This document shows, in pieces, positions 34,061 through 43,828 of a stretch of DNA of 64,000 nucleotides. Each line of letters starts with the position of its first letter. Position 1 is the first letter of the stretch. The notes beneath the pieces were generated by a model. That model had not been told where the DNA came from, did no database searches, and saw nothing but the letters and a program-made list of their open reading frames with translations. Where the stretch lies: positions 124,001-188,000 of the forward strand of contig JAKNSE010000038.1 in NCBI GenBank assembly GCA_023525975.1, in the 5' to 3' direction. Both the position numbers and the translations under genes were made by a program. This DNA comes from Smallanthus sonchifolius. Lineage: Eukaryota; Streptophyta; Magnoliopsida; Asterales; Asteraceae.

Positions 34061-34311
34061 TTTGCCCAGTTTGAGGTTTGTGTTTATCTTTAAGATAATA
34101 AAAAGTTTTGATTTTGTTTAACCATGCTACTTTTGATTGTGTGTAGGGAAAGCTCTTTTACAATGCTCTTGGACCGGATGAAGCGTGTTTGAATGAACTT
34201 ATGTTTTGGTATGTCATTACTATCTAATGATGTTATAACAATATAAAACCATTCATATGAACCTACTTTGTATTACAATTTTTTGACCATTTTTGGAAGT
34301 ACGGGTGTTAC

Positions 34312-34399
34312 TCAATCGTGGTATACAAATAAGAATTACTTAATCGTGGTATACAAATAAGAATTCCCCGTCGCAACGCGCGGATGGGAAAAAACTAGT
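34312..34399 (+). mobile_element. Helitron-like 3' terminus (copy 1)
   Basis: Two tandem copies of a 25-bp phrase (AATCGTGGTATACAAATAAG core) precede a GC-rich hairpin CCGTCGCAACGCGCGG at 34368-34383, then an A-run and CTAG at 34395-34398 followed by T. A hairpin 10-12 bp before CTRR with insertion next to T is the Helitron 3' signature. It lies on the same strand as the helicase remnant. The 5' TC end was not located, so the extent of the element is unknown. Confidence 0.6.
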
Positions 34400-34970
34400 T
34401 TGATACATTTAACAATAACATGTTGGTGATTCGCTTGAGTTAATAGGCATAGCACTTTGATATTTGATACCCCTTTACTACTAAAAAATGCATTAAATTT
34501 GAACAAACTTTCGGGGCTTGAGCACCCTTGTTTATTAGTCCTGTATACAACTAATAGGTGTAAGGCGTAATGCAAGATTCAAGCAGTAAAATGTAATATT
34601 TGTGGGTGGTTTATTGTTCTCAGATAGATAGGTGACCATGCTACAGCTGCTAGGAAGCAGAAAACTTTTTTTTTCTGGATTCTAATAATTATGCTGCAAA
34701 TTTGGATAAAATGAAGCTATTGAATCTTTGTTCTTTCTTGAATCAGATATTTGTAGAAATTCTCTGTGAAAAGATGTTGAAATGATATCTTAGGGAGTTT
34801 TGGGATTGGAGATAGCAAGAGATGGCTGGGTTTTTATTATCCCTGAAAAATTCTAAGACCATCTCCAAAGTTTTTGTCGGGATGTTGATGCGTCGGTTGT
34901 CAGGGTCGGGTCTCGGAGTCGTGTGAGCCAGATCCACCCTTTTCCGATCCTTACCTAGAGCTGCAACTAA
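34400..34970. other. Spacer after the Helitron-like end
   Basis: AT-rich, no supported gene. Block 2 has the same sequence at 60422-60989 with scattered differences. Confidence 0.4.
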
Positions 34971-35068
34971 GGGGCTGTTTGGTTCATTAAGAGTTGAACA
35001 ATTAAAAGCTCTGAATGGTTTTTGAGCTGAACCATTAAGAGGCTGGCAAAATCTGAAACAAACACCCC
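34971..35068. mobile_element. Short MITE-like element (copy 1)
   Basis: GGGGCTGTTTGGTTC at the left and GAAACAAACACCCC at the right form imperfect terminal inverted repeats, and the interior repeats GAACCATTAA. A target duplication is not clear. The copy at 60990-61098 is slightly longer, with a small internal insertion. Confidence 0.55.
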
Positions 35069-35095
35069 ATACATCTGACCGATTCAGAGGTAACC

Positions 35096-35509
35096 TGTTA
35101 GAAGTAGTCCTGAGTAAGAGGTAATACAGAGAATAATGGAATTGAATTGTAAAGTTGTATTGCATAATTACAAGAGATACAAGGAGAATAAATAGCCAAA
35201 CACTATACAGGGGAGTAATCCTAGGAGCTATATAAGGGATGACTATAAGGAGTTATGATCATCCTTTGACTAACAAGAATATTCTAAAATAATAAAATCA
35301 AATATAATTTAAATGTTTGATTTGGTATTGGTCTTGATACGCCCCCGCAAGATGGAGGATCCATTAAATACTCCAATCTTGGAACGAAGATGAAGAAATG
35401 TGCAGCGTCCAAGAGGTTTTTATGAGAGCATCAACTAGTTGGTCGGCTGAACTGATGTGGAGAACCCGTAGACCCGTTAGCAGCCTTTTCTCGAACAAAA
35501 CGTGCATCC
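35096..35509 (-). mobile_element. 3' end of a Copia element on the minus strand (LTR plus end of pol)
   Basis: On the minus strand the pol end reads LRVLHISSADQLVDALIKT (about 35440-35390) followed by a frame-shifted HLRSKIGV-like tail, then a polypurine tract (complement of GCCCCCGCAAG), then an LTR-like segment to the TAACA end at 35096. The left edge touches the hAT remnant directly. In block 2 only the LTR part (61125-61288) survives. Confidence 0.65.
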
Positions 35510-37870
35510 TTTTAATAAAAAATAAATAAAAAAATAACAAATATAAAACATAAAGTGCAACGTTTATTAATATTTGAAAAGTTCGGAAATTAAAAAACAC
35601 GAGAAGATAAAATTATAATATTGTAAAACATTACAAATGACAATATATATTTTTATTTTTTGGAATATTAATTGATTTTTCTTGTGCGTTATCTTCAGAA
35701 CTGGAGCTTCGTAGCCTTGCATCTTCGGCTAGTTCTTCATCGGTGACTGGTTCAGATATTCCAAGATCAACCTCGTTATTGTGTATGATTTCTTCGGCTT
35801 GAATTTCGTCTTCGAGAGAAGTTTGGTCTTGTATCCTATCAATTGCATCCAAATGGTCCTTCAAACAAATGCATATTTCCATCGCTAAGGGGGTGAGTCT
35901 AGTCCTTCGTATCGATAAGTTCCTGCCACTAAAAGAAAACGCAGATTCCGAAGCTACCGTGGAAGCTTGGACGGTTAGTAAATCACGGGCCATGGCGGAA
36001 AGAATCGGAAACGAAGCTTTGTTTTTTTTTTCCACCAAGCCAAAAAATCAAACTCTTCAAAAACGGTAGGAGGCATAAACGCTAAAAAGTTTGTGCCAAT
36101 ATACCTTCCTAGTTCGCTACTCGGGGTGGTACCTCGAGCGCGTTTACTAAATTCATTTAACATTTCGTTATATAAATTCAAATTAACATCTGTTGAACTA
36201 CCAATTGATGATGTACCCATTGTATCATGTGGAGTCGGAGTTGTACCACATTTGTGTAAATAAACATCAAATAAATCTTGTAAACATTTGTTAAAATATG
36301 TTTTTGTGCCTTGTGCAAAATGGATGTCTTCACTATCCAAATTCAAAGCGTAAGTAATTCTATCAATCAACGTTTCAACCCCGAAAACATTTATGGTAGG
36401 GTTTAACGTGGCGGCACAAGTTATAACGGGAGGCATTTCTTTAAAATATTTTACTAATTTTTCTTTTATCGGTTCTATCATATTTGTAAAAAGAGTTTTT
36501 ATTTTCAAGTTCATACAACTTGTTAGCTGTTAAATATATTTGTTTTAGAGTTAATGAACTTGTGAGATAATATACACCGGATAAAAAAGTGGTGGCGGTT
36601 TTGAAAACTTCAAGCAATTCGGTTACGTCTTTTAAAATGTCCCAACTCGTAGACGGAAACTTTAGAATTTTACGACGAGGTTTTGAGGCAAGCATTTCAT
36701 GAAATAGTTCTAAAGTTTCTCTTTGTCGTAAAGCGTTATAAAACATATTATAAGTCGAGTTCCATCTTGTCTCGACGTCCCAATTCGGACCTAAGCAAAG
36801 ATTATTCGTTTCACTACAAAATCTAATATAATTATAGTATCTTTTTTTGTTACTAAAAGTATCTTTAAGCATTAGTCGAAAAGCATATGTTAAGTTTGAA
36901 ACCACTTCAATTGCAAGCCCGGCTTGCACCGCCAAGTTAATGATGTGTGCGACACATCGACTATGGAAAAAAAAACGCCGTTGCAAACCGGTTTATATTT
37001 AATTTTTAGTTTTTGAACCGCATTTGTATTATTAGATGCATTATCAAAAGACATTGAAAAAAGTTTATTTTGTAATTTAAATTCGGTTATAACACCATCT
37101 AATATGTAAAATAAATTTTCGCCGGTGTGTGGATATTCAAACAAGTCAAACGCGATTGTACGCTTCATCATTTGCCACGTTTTGGGATCAACCCAATGCG
37201 CGTTAACGCAAAGGTACGAATCTGGTATGCCATGTGGAGCCGACCAAACATCGGTGGTTAAGTTTACACCGGTTTCCAAATTTTCAAAACCCAAAATTAA
37301 TTCTTTTTTTGCTTTTTTCCACATTTTTATACAATCTCGTCTAAGGGTGGTGCGACTTACTTGATGATAACGTGGTTGGAGTGTCTCTTGAATCATCCTT
37401 TTGTCAAAGTGGTTGAACGACAATCATTCTTGAATCACTACCCTCGCCATTCGATCTCGAACAATATTTGGATCAAAGTTCCAAATTCCTCCTACGCTTG
37501 TCATCGAGGCATGACCTTCACTTGGAATTCCCTTCAAGGACGGGCAAGATATTTCTTTATGCGTTTTCAATCTAGTGTTTGAATATTTCCCCAAAAACGC
37601 ACCACACATCTTGCACCGAGCACGTTCCTTCCCGTTTGACAACAAACATAAATCGTAATTGCACCAAATTGCCGGATTTCTCGTTGTTGGTCGAATTTCC
37701 ACAACGACAACACTTGACATGGTTATTTTCTTTCAGAGAGTTTAGAGAGCGTTTTTGAGCGTTTAAAGAGCGGTTTTAGAGATTAGAGAGTGTAGAAAGA
37801 GGTGTGATTAAACCTAAACACCCCCCACCTATTTATAGTGAATTAAAGGTGAAAAAAGGCAAAAAAAGTC
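35510..37870 (-). mobile_element. hAT element remnant lacking both termini
   Basis: Internal sequence of the same hAT family as the elements at 1-777 and 38166-39624, starting at the TTTTAATAAAAAATAAATAAA tract and ending in the A-run after the leader. Compared with the complete small element it lacks about 230 bp at the left and about 210 bp at the right, that is both terminal inverted repeats and the AACCGGTT-rich subterminal zones. It therefore cannot be mobilised as it stands. Confidence 0.8.
35631..37720 (-). pseudogene. hAT transposase with BED finger, frameshifted
   Basis: The minus strand carries a full domain order in about five frames: BED zinc finger at 37720-37424 (Cys36, Cys39, His54, Cys59); the RNase H-like catalytic region with TTDVWSAPHGIPDSYLCV (first Asp) and SMSFDNASNN (second Asp) in 37423-36890; RCVAHIINLAVQAGL and NWDVETRWNSTYNMF in 36986-36441; LNPTIN and a linker in 36514-35975; and the C-terminal dimerisation domain ARDLLTVQASTVASESAF with RRTRLTPLAMEICICLKDHL in 36038-35631. 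This is the Ac/RICESLEEPER-type arrangement. Frameshifts between blocks and a damaged spacing near 36990 make it non-functional. It may have been the source type for the deletion derivative next door. Confidence 0.85.
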
Positions 37871-38157
37871 AAGTTCTTCAATTTGAACATTGGTTATTCA
37901 AAGTACGCAAAATGTACTCTAATGTACTATTTCGGCGGAAATGTCGACAAAAGAGAACCGAAACATTGACAACACAATCATGACACGTGGAGTTTTGTCC
38001 CACGAAGTGAATTATTCCGCTGGAAATAAGTGAACTTTTTCGTTGGCGTACGCACTGTTGGACACGTGCCATTTTCAATTTCAAATTATTTCCTTTAACC
38101 ATATTTGAATGTAAATTCAATTTCAACTTGAGATGTAAATGGCAGGTTAGACCACTT
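37871..38157 (+). promoter_or_regulatory. Displaced native UGT-2 upstream sequence with two G-boxes
   Basis: The last about 65 bp (38093-38157) match the sequence just upstream of the UGT-3 start region (61694-61765), so this is the native UGT promoter cut off by the hAT insertion. CACGTG occurs at 37984-37989 and 38063-38068. These boxes now lie more than 1.6 kb from the UGT-2 start. Confidence 0.6.
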
Positions 38158-38165
38158 CCTTCAAC

Positions 38166-39624
38166 TAGAGGTGAACAAAACGGTTTTTTTACCCGAACCG
38201 GTTCGAACCCGACCCGAACCGGTTTGGTCAACGTAAAGTCAAAACCGGTTTGGCCCTAAACCGGTTCGGGTTAACCCGGTTTGGAGGCAAGGAAATCCCT
38301 AACCTATTAAATCGGTTAGGGTTGGGTTGAAACCGGTTTGTCCGTTAAACCGGTTTTAAATAAAAAAATCGAATAAATTCAAATAAATTTGATATTTTTA
38401 ATAAAAAATAAATAAAAAAAAATAACAAATATAAAACATAAAGTGCAACGTTTATTAATATTTGGAAAGTTCGAAAATTAAAAAACATGAGAAGATAAAA
38501 TTATAAAATTGTAAAACATTACAAATGACAATATATATTTTTATTTTTTGGAATATTAATTGATTATTCTTGTGCGTTATCTTCAGAACTGGAGCTTCGT
38601 AGCCTTGCATCTTCGGCTAGTTCTTCATCGGTGACTGGTTCAGATATTCCAAGATCAACCTCGTTGTTGTGTATGATTTCTTCGGCTTGAATTTCGTCTT
38701 CGAAAGAAGTTTGGTCTTGTATCCTATCAATTGCATTCAAATGGTCCTTCAAACAAATGCATATTTCCATCGCTAAGGGGGTGAGTTTAGTCCTTCGTAT
38801 CGATAAGTTCCTGCCACTAAAAGAAAACGCAGATTCCGAAGCTACCGTGGAAGCTTGGACGGTTAGTAAATCACGGGCCATGGCGGAAAGAATCGGAAAC
38901 GAAGCTTCGTTTTTTTTTTCCACCAAGCCAAAATATCAAACTCCTCAAAAACGGTAGGAGGCATAAACGCTAAAAAGTTTGTGCCAATATACCTTCATAG
39001 TTCGCTACTCGGGGTGGTACCTCGAGCGCGTTTACTAAATTCATTTAACATTTCGTTATATAAATTCAAATTAACACTCTCGAACTACCACTTGATGATG
39101 TACCCATTGTATCATGTGGAGTCGGAGTTGTACCACATTTGTGTAAATAAACATCAAATAAATCTTGTAAACATTTGTTAAAATATGTTTTTGTGCCTTG
39201 TGCAAAATGGATGTCTTCACTATCCAAATTCAAAGCGTAAGTAATTCTATCAATCAACGTTTCAACCCCGAAAACATTTAGAGAGCGTTTTTGAGCGTTT
39301 AAAGAGCAGTTTTAGAGATTAGAGAGTGTAGAAAGAGGTGTGATTAAACCTAAACACCCCCCACCTATTTATAGTGAATTATAGGTGAAAAAAGGCAAAA
39401 AAAAAACGGTCAAATTCGACCCTAACGGCTATAAAGCCGTTGAATAACGGCTAGATTTTAACACAGCGAAAAAACCGGTTTTCCGAACCGGTTCACACAA
39501 ACAGGTCCTCAACCCGGTGGACTTCATAATACTTTAAACCGGTTCATAACCGGCGGTTTTAGATTAACCCGAACCGGTTTGGACCGGGTAGAAAAAAAAA
39601 ACCGGTTTTTTTTGTACACCTCTA
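38166..39624 (-). mobile_element. Complete non-autonomous hAT element in the UGT-2 promoter
   Basis: 1459 bp with termini TAGAGGTGAACAAAACGG and the complement TAGAGGTGTACAAAA, flanked by CCTTCAAC on both sides (38158-38165, 39625-39632). UGT-3 has a single CCTTCATCC at the same point (61771-61779), the unoccupied site. Six AACCGGTT palindromes lie in the left about 200 bp and five in the right about 155 bp. Inside are the transposase C-terminal piece (38926-38564, minus), a middle piece (39257-39066, minus) and the transposase leader; about 1.3 kb of coding sequence is deleted at about 39280, where ACATTTA joins GAGAGCG over a TTTA microhomology. Confidence 0.93.
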
Positions 39625-39678
39625 CCTTCAACCACATATGTTTCTTTCCTTTTTTGGTTTTTCCACACAAACACTTGA

Positions 39679-39685
39679 TATATAA
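39679..39685 (+). promoter_or_regulatory. TATA-like box of UGT-2
   Basis: TATATAA, 20 bp before ATG 39705 and 55 bp after the hAT terminus. Same question on start choice as for UGT-1. Confidence 0.45.
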
Positions 39686-39704
39686 TAGCTACAGCCTACA
39701 TGTG

Positions 39705-41018
39705 ATGAGGCCATCCTCCGCTGCAATGAAAATCCTGATCGTCGCCTATTCAGGCAAAGGCCACATCAATCCATCCCTCCGGTTCGCCAACCGCCTCCTC
39801 AAATTGGACGTCCATGTCACCTTCTGCACCAGTCTCTCTGTCGTTCAACTCATCGACAAGGAAACCATCCCTCACGGCCTAACATTCGCCCCATTCTCCG
39901 ACGGTCACGACGCCGGAAAACATCCGAACACACCCCTGCAACAATTTATCTCCGATTTCGAAACACACGGTGCTTGTGCCGTCGCAGAAATAATCGCCTC
40001 TGCAAGTCAACCATTTGACTGTTTGGTGTACACCACCGTCATACCCTGGGCGGCGCGTGTGGCTCATGCGAACAATATCAAATCTGTTCTCCTGTGGTGC
40101 CAATCAGCCTCTATCTTGGTTAGTTACTACTACTATTTCAATCAACATCATAGTTTGATATCCAGTAACAACAATAACCCGACGTTTCCGATCAATCTGC
40201 CGGGATTGCCACCGCTAACCATGGCTGATTTGCCTTCGTTTTTGCTGTCCTCTTGCCCCAAGGAACACGAGTTTCTAGTACCAGTTATGAAAGATCATAT
40301 TAATGTACTGAAAATAGCACCAAGAATACTTGTAAACACTGTTGGTGAACTTGAAATCGAATCAATTGACAAACTTGAGTTCCTTCCGATTGGGCCTTTA
40401 CTTCCGTCATATTCACCGGACATCTTTGAGAAAACAGAGGATGATTATTACATCCAATGGTTAAACACACAGCCGAAATCGTCAGTGGTGTATGTTTCAT
40501 TTGGAACAATAGCGACTTTTGGGATGGAGCAACTGGAGGAGATAGCAAGTGGGTTGGTGGAGATTGGGCGGCCATTTTTATGGGTGATAAGAGAGGGTGA
40601 GCAAGCAGAAAAATTTAGCAAAGTAGAGGAATTGCAGAAGCAGGGGATGATTGTGGGGTGGTGTTCTCAGGCGGAGGTATTGAGTCACCAAGCGATTGGG
40701 TGTGTTGTGATGCATTGTGGGTGGAATTCAACGGTGGAGGTGCTGGTGGCTGGTGTTCCTACGGTGGCGTTTCCACAGTGGTCGGATCAGGGGATGAACG
40801 CGAAGATGATTGAAGATGTGTGGAAAATAGGGGTGAGGGTGAAGAGGGAGGGAGATGGAGTGATGGAGGGGAAGGAGATGAAAAGGTGTGTGGAAATGGT
40901 GATGGAGGATCAAGAGATGAAGAGAAATGCAGAGAAATGGAGGGAGGTGATGAGAGAAGCTCTCAAAAATGGCGGACCATCCACCATCAACCTCCAAACT
41001 TTCTTGCATGATGTTTGA
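39705..41018 (+). CDS. UDP-glycosyltransferase UGT-2 (UGT75-like), intact
   Basis: 437 residues, identical to UGT-1 except Leu instead of His at 209; Leu is the type of residue usual there (ILVNT). Same catalytic His20 in GKGHINPSL and the same PSPG box W319-Q362. The open frame extends upstream through the hAT end (from 39579), but that extension comes from transposon terminal sequence and uses no ATG, so it is excluded. A soluble cytosolic UDP-glucose-dependent glycosyltransferase is expected; acceptor unknown. The hAT element sits between this gene and its native upstream sequence. Confidence 0.93.
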   Translation: MRPSSAAMKILIVAYSGKGHINPSLRFANRLLKLDVHVTFCTSLSVVQLIDKETIPHGLTFAPFSDGHDAGKHPNTPLQQFISDFETHGACAVAEIIASASQPFDCLVYTTVIPWAARVAHANNIKSVLLWCQSASILVSYYYYFNQHHSLISSNNNNPTFPINLPGLPPLTMADLPSFLLSSCPKEHEFLVPVMKDHINVLKIAPRILVNTVGELEIESIDKLEFLPIGPLLPSYSPDIFEKTEDDYYIQWLNTQPKSSVVYVSFGTIATFGMEQLEEIASGLVEIGRPFLWVIREGEQAEKFSKVEELQKQGMIVGWCSQAEVLSHQAIGCVVMHCGWNSTVEVLVAGVPTVAFPQWSDQGMNAKMIEDVWKIGVRVKREGDGVMEGKEMKRCVEMVMEDQEMKRNAEKWREVMREALKNGGPSTINLQTFLHDV

Positions 41019-42275
41019 AACTGTATACATGTATGATGTATCTATGTATGTTTAACTATTTATTAAGTAGTGGCCTTCATAGTTCATGCATAAAAACTTT
41101 CAAGTTAATGGCTCGTGCACTTCAATTTACTCTACTTAATTCAAATATAAAATCCTATATTTATTTGGTTAATTATTTCACACATACATTCTGAAAGTTC
41201 ATTAACGAATGGAATTTAGGAAAATAAAACATTTACAAATCATTTACCATTTTTACCTTATTAAATGGAATTAGGTACAGTGAAATTGCGACTCAGAAAG
41301 GTTTCGTGAGTTGAAATTGTGGTCGAGATGAGAGGTATAAAACGGCAGATCATAGCGTATAAGTTGATGTGACCTCCAAACTTTCTTGCATGATGTTTGA
41401 AACTGTATCCAGGTAAGCCTCAAACTTGAAAAACTCGTTAACACAACCACAAAGAGAAGGGAAGGGGAGACACTTTTGTCGTTGCTTTAACACTCGAGTC
41501 GGTTATGATAAAAGTGAGGTATACGAGAGAAGTTATGTAGTAATAGTGATCACCTCTTCAACGTGATGTGTGATAGTTTATTTTTGGTTTACAAAGAAAT
41601 TTACTAACAATTTAACAAAGGTTGTGATCAATTTTTGTAAATCCACAAGTAGATATATGAGCAAGAGTTGAGGAAAGTATCATTGCACAAACAAAAGTGT
41701 ATATAAAGTGAAAGAAGCATCAAACCAATGGAATCAACATTTAGCATCAAGATTCATCTAGTCCACTTGTGTCTTCTTTCTGATCGTTCCCACCACTTTG
41801 GAGCCGCCAGTTATGGGGCGACAAACAATAGTTGCACCCCTCCTGCATCTAACCCTTGTAACAGAGGTTGCTCAGTGTAGGAGTTGAGTAAAAGATACGG
41901 TTTGTTTCATAAAACATAATGATTCAAATGCCTGGATGAAAAGAAATCTGGTAGAAAATACAATGAACTTCATTCATATTATGAATTTTACTTGAATCGG
42001 AGTTTCCATACTTCACGAACATTAGAAGATCCACCCCCCACCTCAGCAATCAGGCTAGCCACCCTGTGCATGCAATTTACAAAAAAAGCCATTAGAATTT
42101 CAACTTAAAGCTTTGAGATTCATAGTTTGATACATATTACCCATGTCAACTTTTTCTCCTACATACTTTTATTTTTGAACGGCCAATAATTATTATAAGC
42201 CCGGTCACCCGGGTAAACCCATTGGCGAAAGGCCGATTAGGTCCGCCTAGCCCCGATTTCCGATTGATGGTCCGA
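41019..42275. other. UGT-2 3' flank, no gene recognised
   Basis: Same content as 2172-3428, including the 37-bp UGT 3'-end fragment at 41372-41408. Only a few base differences from block 1. Confidence 0.5.
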
Positions 42276-43398
42276 CTAGGCCAAAATTACATAGGCATCC
42301 ACCGATTTTCGATTAATCCTTTGATTAATCCCAATTTTTAAAACACTGTCCACAATAAGACGAGGTTGAGAAATCAAGGAAACATGCATAACCGGAGGGG
42401 GAAGGATGGGATGTTTTGCCACCAATGCTTTCAAGGTGTCCTTACCGAAAGGCGCAACCCCCGAAGAGCATAATACTTTGACCGCAGCAGTGAAATGTCC
42501 ATCCTTAACTTTCCGCAAACATTGTTTACAATTGGTGCACACTGCAGAATTATCGGACCCATGGACAACCTCATCACGACACGACGCCGTCGCTAAGGGT
42601 CGGGCAAAAAGCGATAGAATGATCTCATCGAAACCATCCCCATAGCCTTAAGCTGCCATCAACCACTAAATACTATGGCATTGCAAAGACTTCCTATTAC
42701 CAGACCTGCACTCCTGACGGTTAGAAGACCTGAATATACGCAATGTGCAACGTGGTAACAACAAAAGTCTCACCCACGCCTTGACAGACTCTGGCATAGC
42801 CGCCACTTTACCCAGAGCAGCAGCTAAGGCATAGGCAAACACCATACGACAACTTTGAGGGATGCTTTTAACAGTTGTGATAGGAAGAGAGAAGACACGG
42901 TTAAAGAGAACCCCGTCCACCACTAATCCTCCTAGTGGCTTAGGAATCCCTACTATAAACTCCTCCGCATCTCCCGCAACCTATTTGAAACAGGCCATCC
43001 CATCCGCATGGTGGCACGCCCCGACGGAGAGCATGTAAGCAAATACACAACCCGCACAGCCACTGGCCCGAGACCTTTAAATCCTCCCCAACCGCAATAA
43101 ACAGATCATAATCCGTGGAGACCGCTTCCCATAAGGCCCCCTTCCGATCGTCCGATGACAAATGGAGCCGTTTGATATGCGCAACCAACCGAGAAAACCC
43201 CTTCAACCCCGTCGTTCCATCCGTGCAACAATAGAAACCCCTAAATGGACACGACCAAACACACCTCAAGGAATAAACACCCACCTCCAAAGGTGGAGCC
43301 ACACTGTTATCCATAACCCGAGACATAACACCACCACCTGAAAAAACACCCCATGCAATGATACCCAACCAAAATCGGGCTACAACCCCCGAGATCAC
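42276..43398 (-). pseudogene. Decayed retroelement-like gene (copy 2)
   Basis: Counterpart of 3429-4553 with the same frame breaks. Small differences include a shortened CCTCCTAGTGGCTTAGG near 42928, where block 1 has a few extra bases. See the block 1 entry for motifs. Confidence 0.55.
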
Positions 43399-43556
43399 TC
43401 ACAAACAAAGGAAAGAAAAACCTCACCACCCGACCACAGCCCCAAACTCCCAGCCCCTCCCCTACCGCACCTCCTACATAGTTACAAGATAACAAAAACA
43501 GAGGGGTTGGATAAAAGGGAAGAAAACTAGTCAAAACTGGAAGTTTTATACTAAAA

Positions 43557-43828
43557 TGCCAATAGCCAAAAGATCAGGGACCACAGTTGTAAACGGCTAA
43601 AGGTTCAGGTGCTAAACTGCCAATACCCAAAGGTTTAGGGGCCAAATTGTTAATTTTTGAAAGTTCAGGGGCTAATATATAAATAGCCAAAAGTTTAGAG
43701 GCTAAACTATCAATAGTCAAAAGTTTAGGGGCCAAACCGTGAATAGCCGTAAGTCCAATGACCAAACTGTCAATACGTAACAGTTTAGGGTAAAAAATTG
43801 TCAATAGCTGTAAGTGTAGGGTTAAAAG
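43557..43828. repeat. Degenerate minisatellite, unit about 30-36 bp (copy 2)
   Basis: Same array as 4712-4983, unit count unchanged. Confidence 0.8.

Larger units (their letters stand above)
31890..34208 (+). pseudogene. Splice-site-flanked open blocks of an unrecognised gene (copy 1)
   Basis: Four open blocks with good AG and GT borders: A 31890-31971 (KKEELCARAKAFADSLSYPS), B 32206-32343 (SEPILHSGMHNINKF), C 33610-33682 (VESLNSHHKDLANQLNSLK, coiled-coil-like) and D 34147-34208 (ACLNELMFW in one phase). B and C join in phase. A to B does not, and C to D runs into a stop, so this is a decayed gene or a mosaic of fragments. C is 6 bp longer than in block 2. I do not recognise the protein. The blocks follow the PHD and SPRY fragments in the same orientation. 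Confidence 0.45.

Noticed and set aside
39579..39704. Upstream extension of the UGT-2 frame
   Set aside because: It is made of hAT terminal sequence, starts without an ATG, and contains translated inverted-repeat bases. The family N-terminus begins at Met1/Met8.
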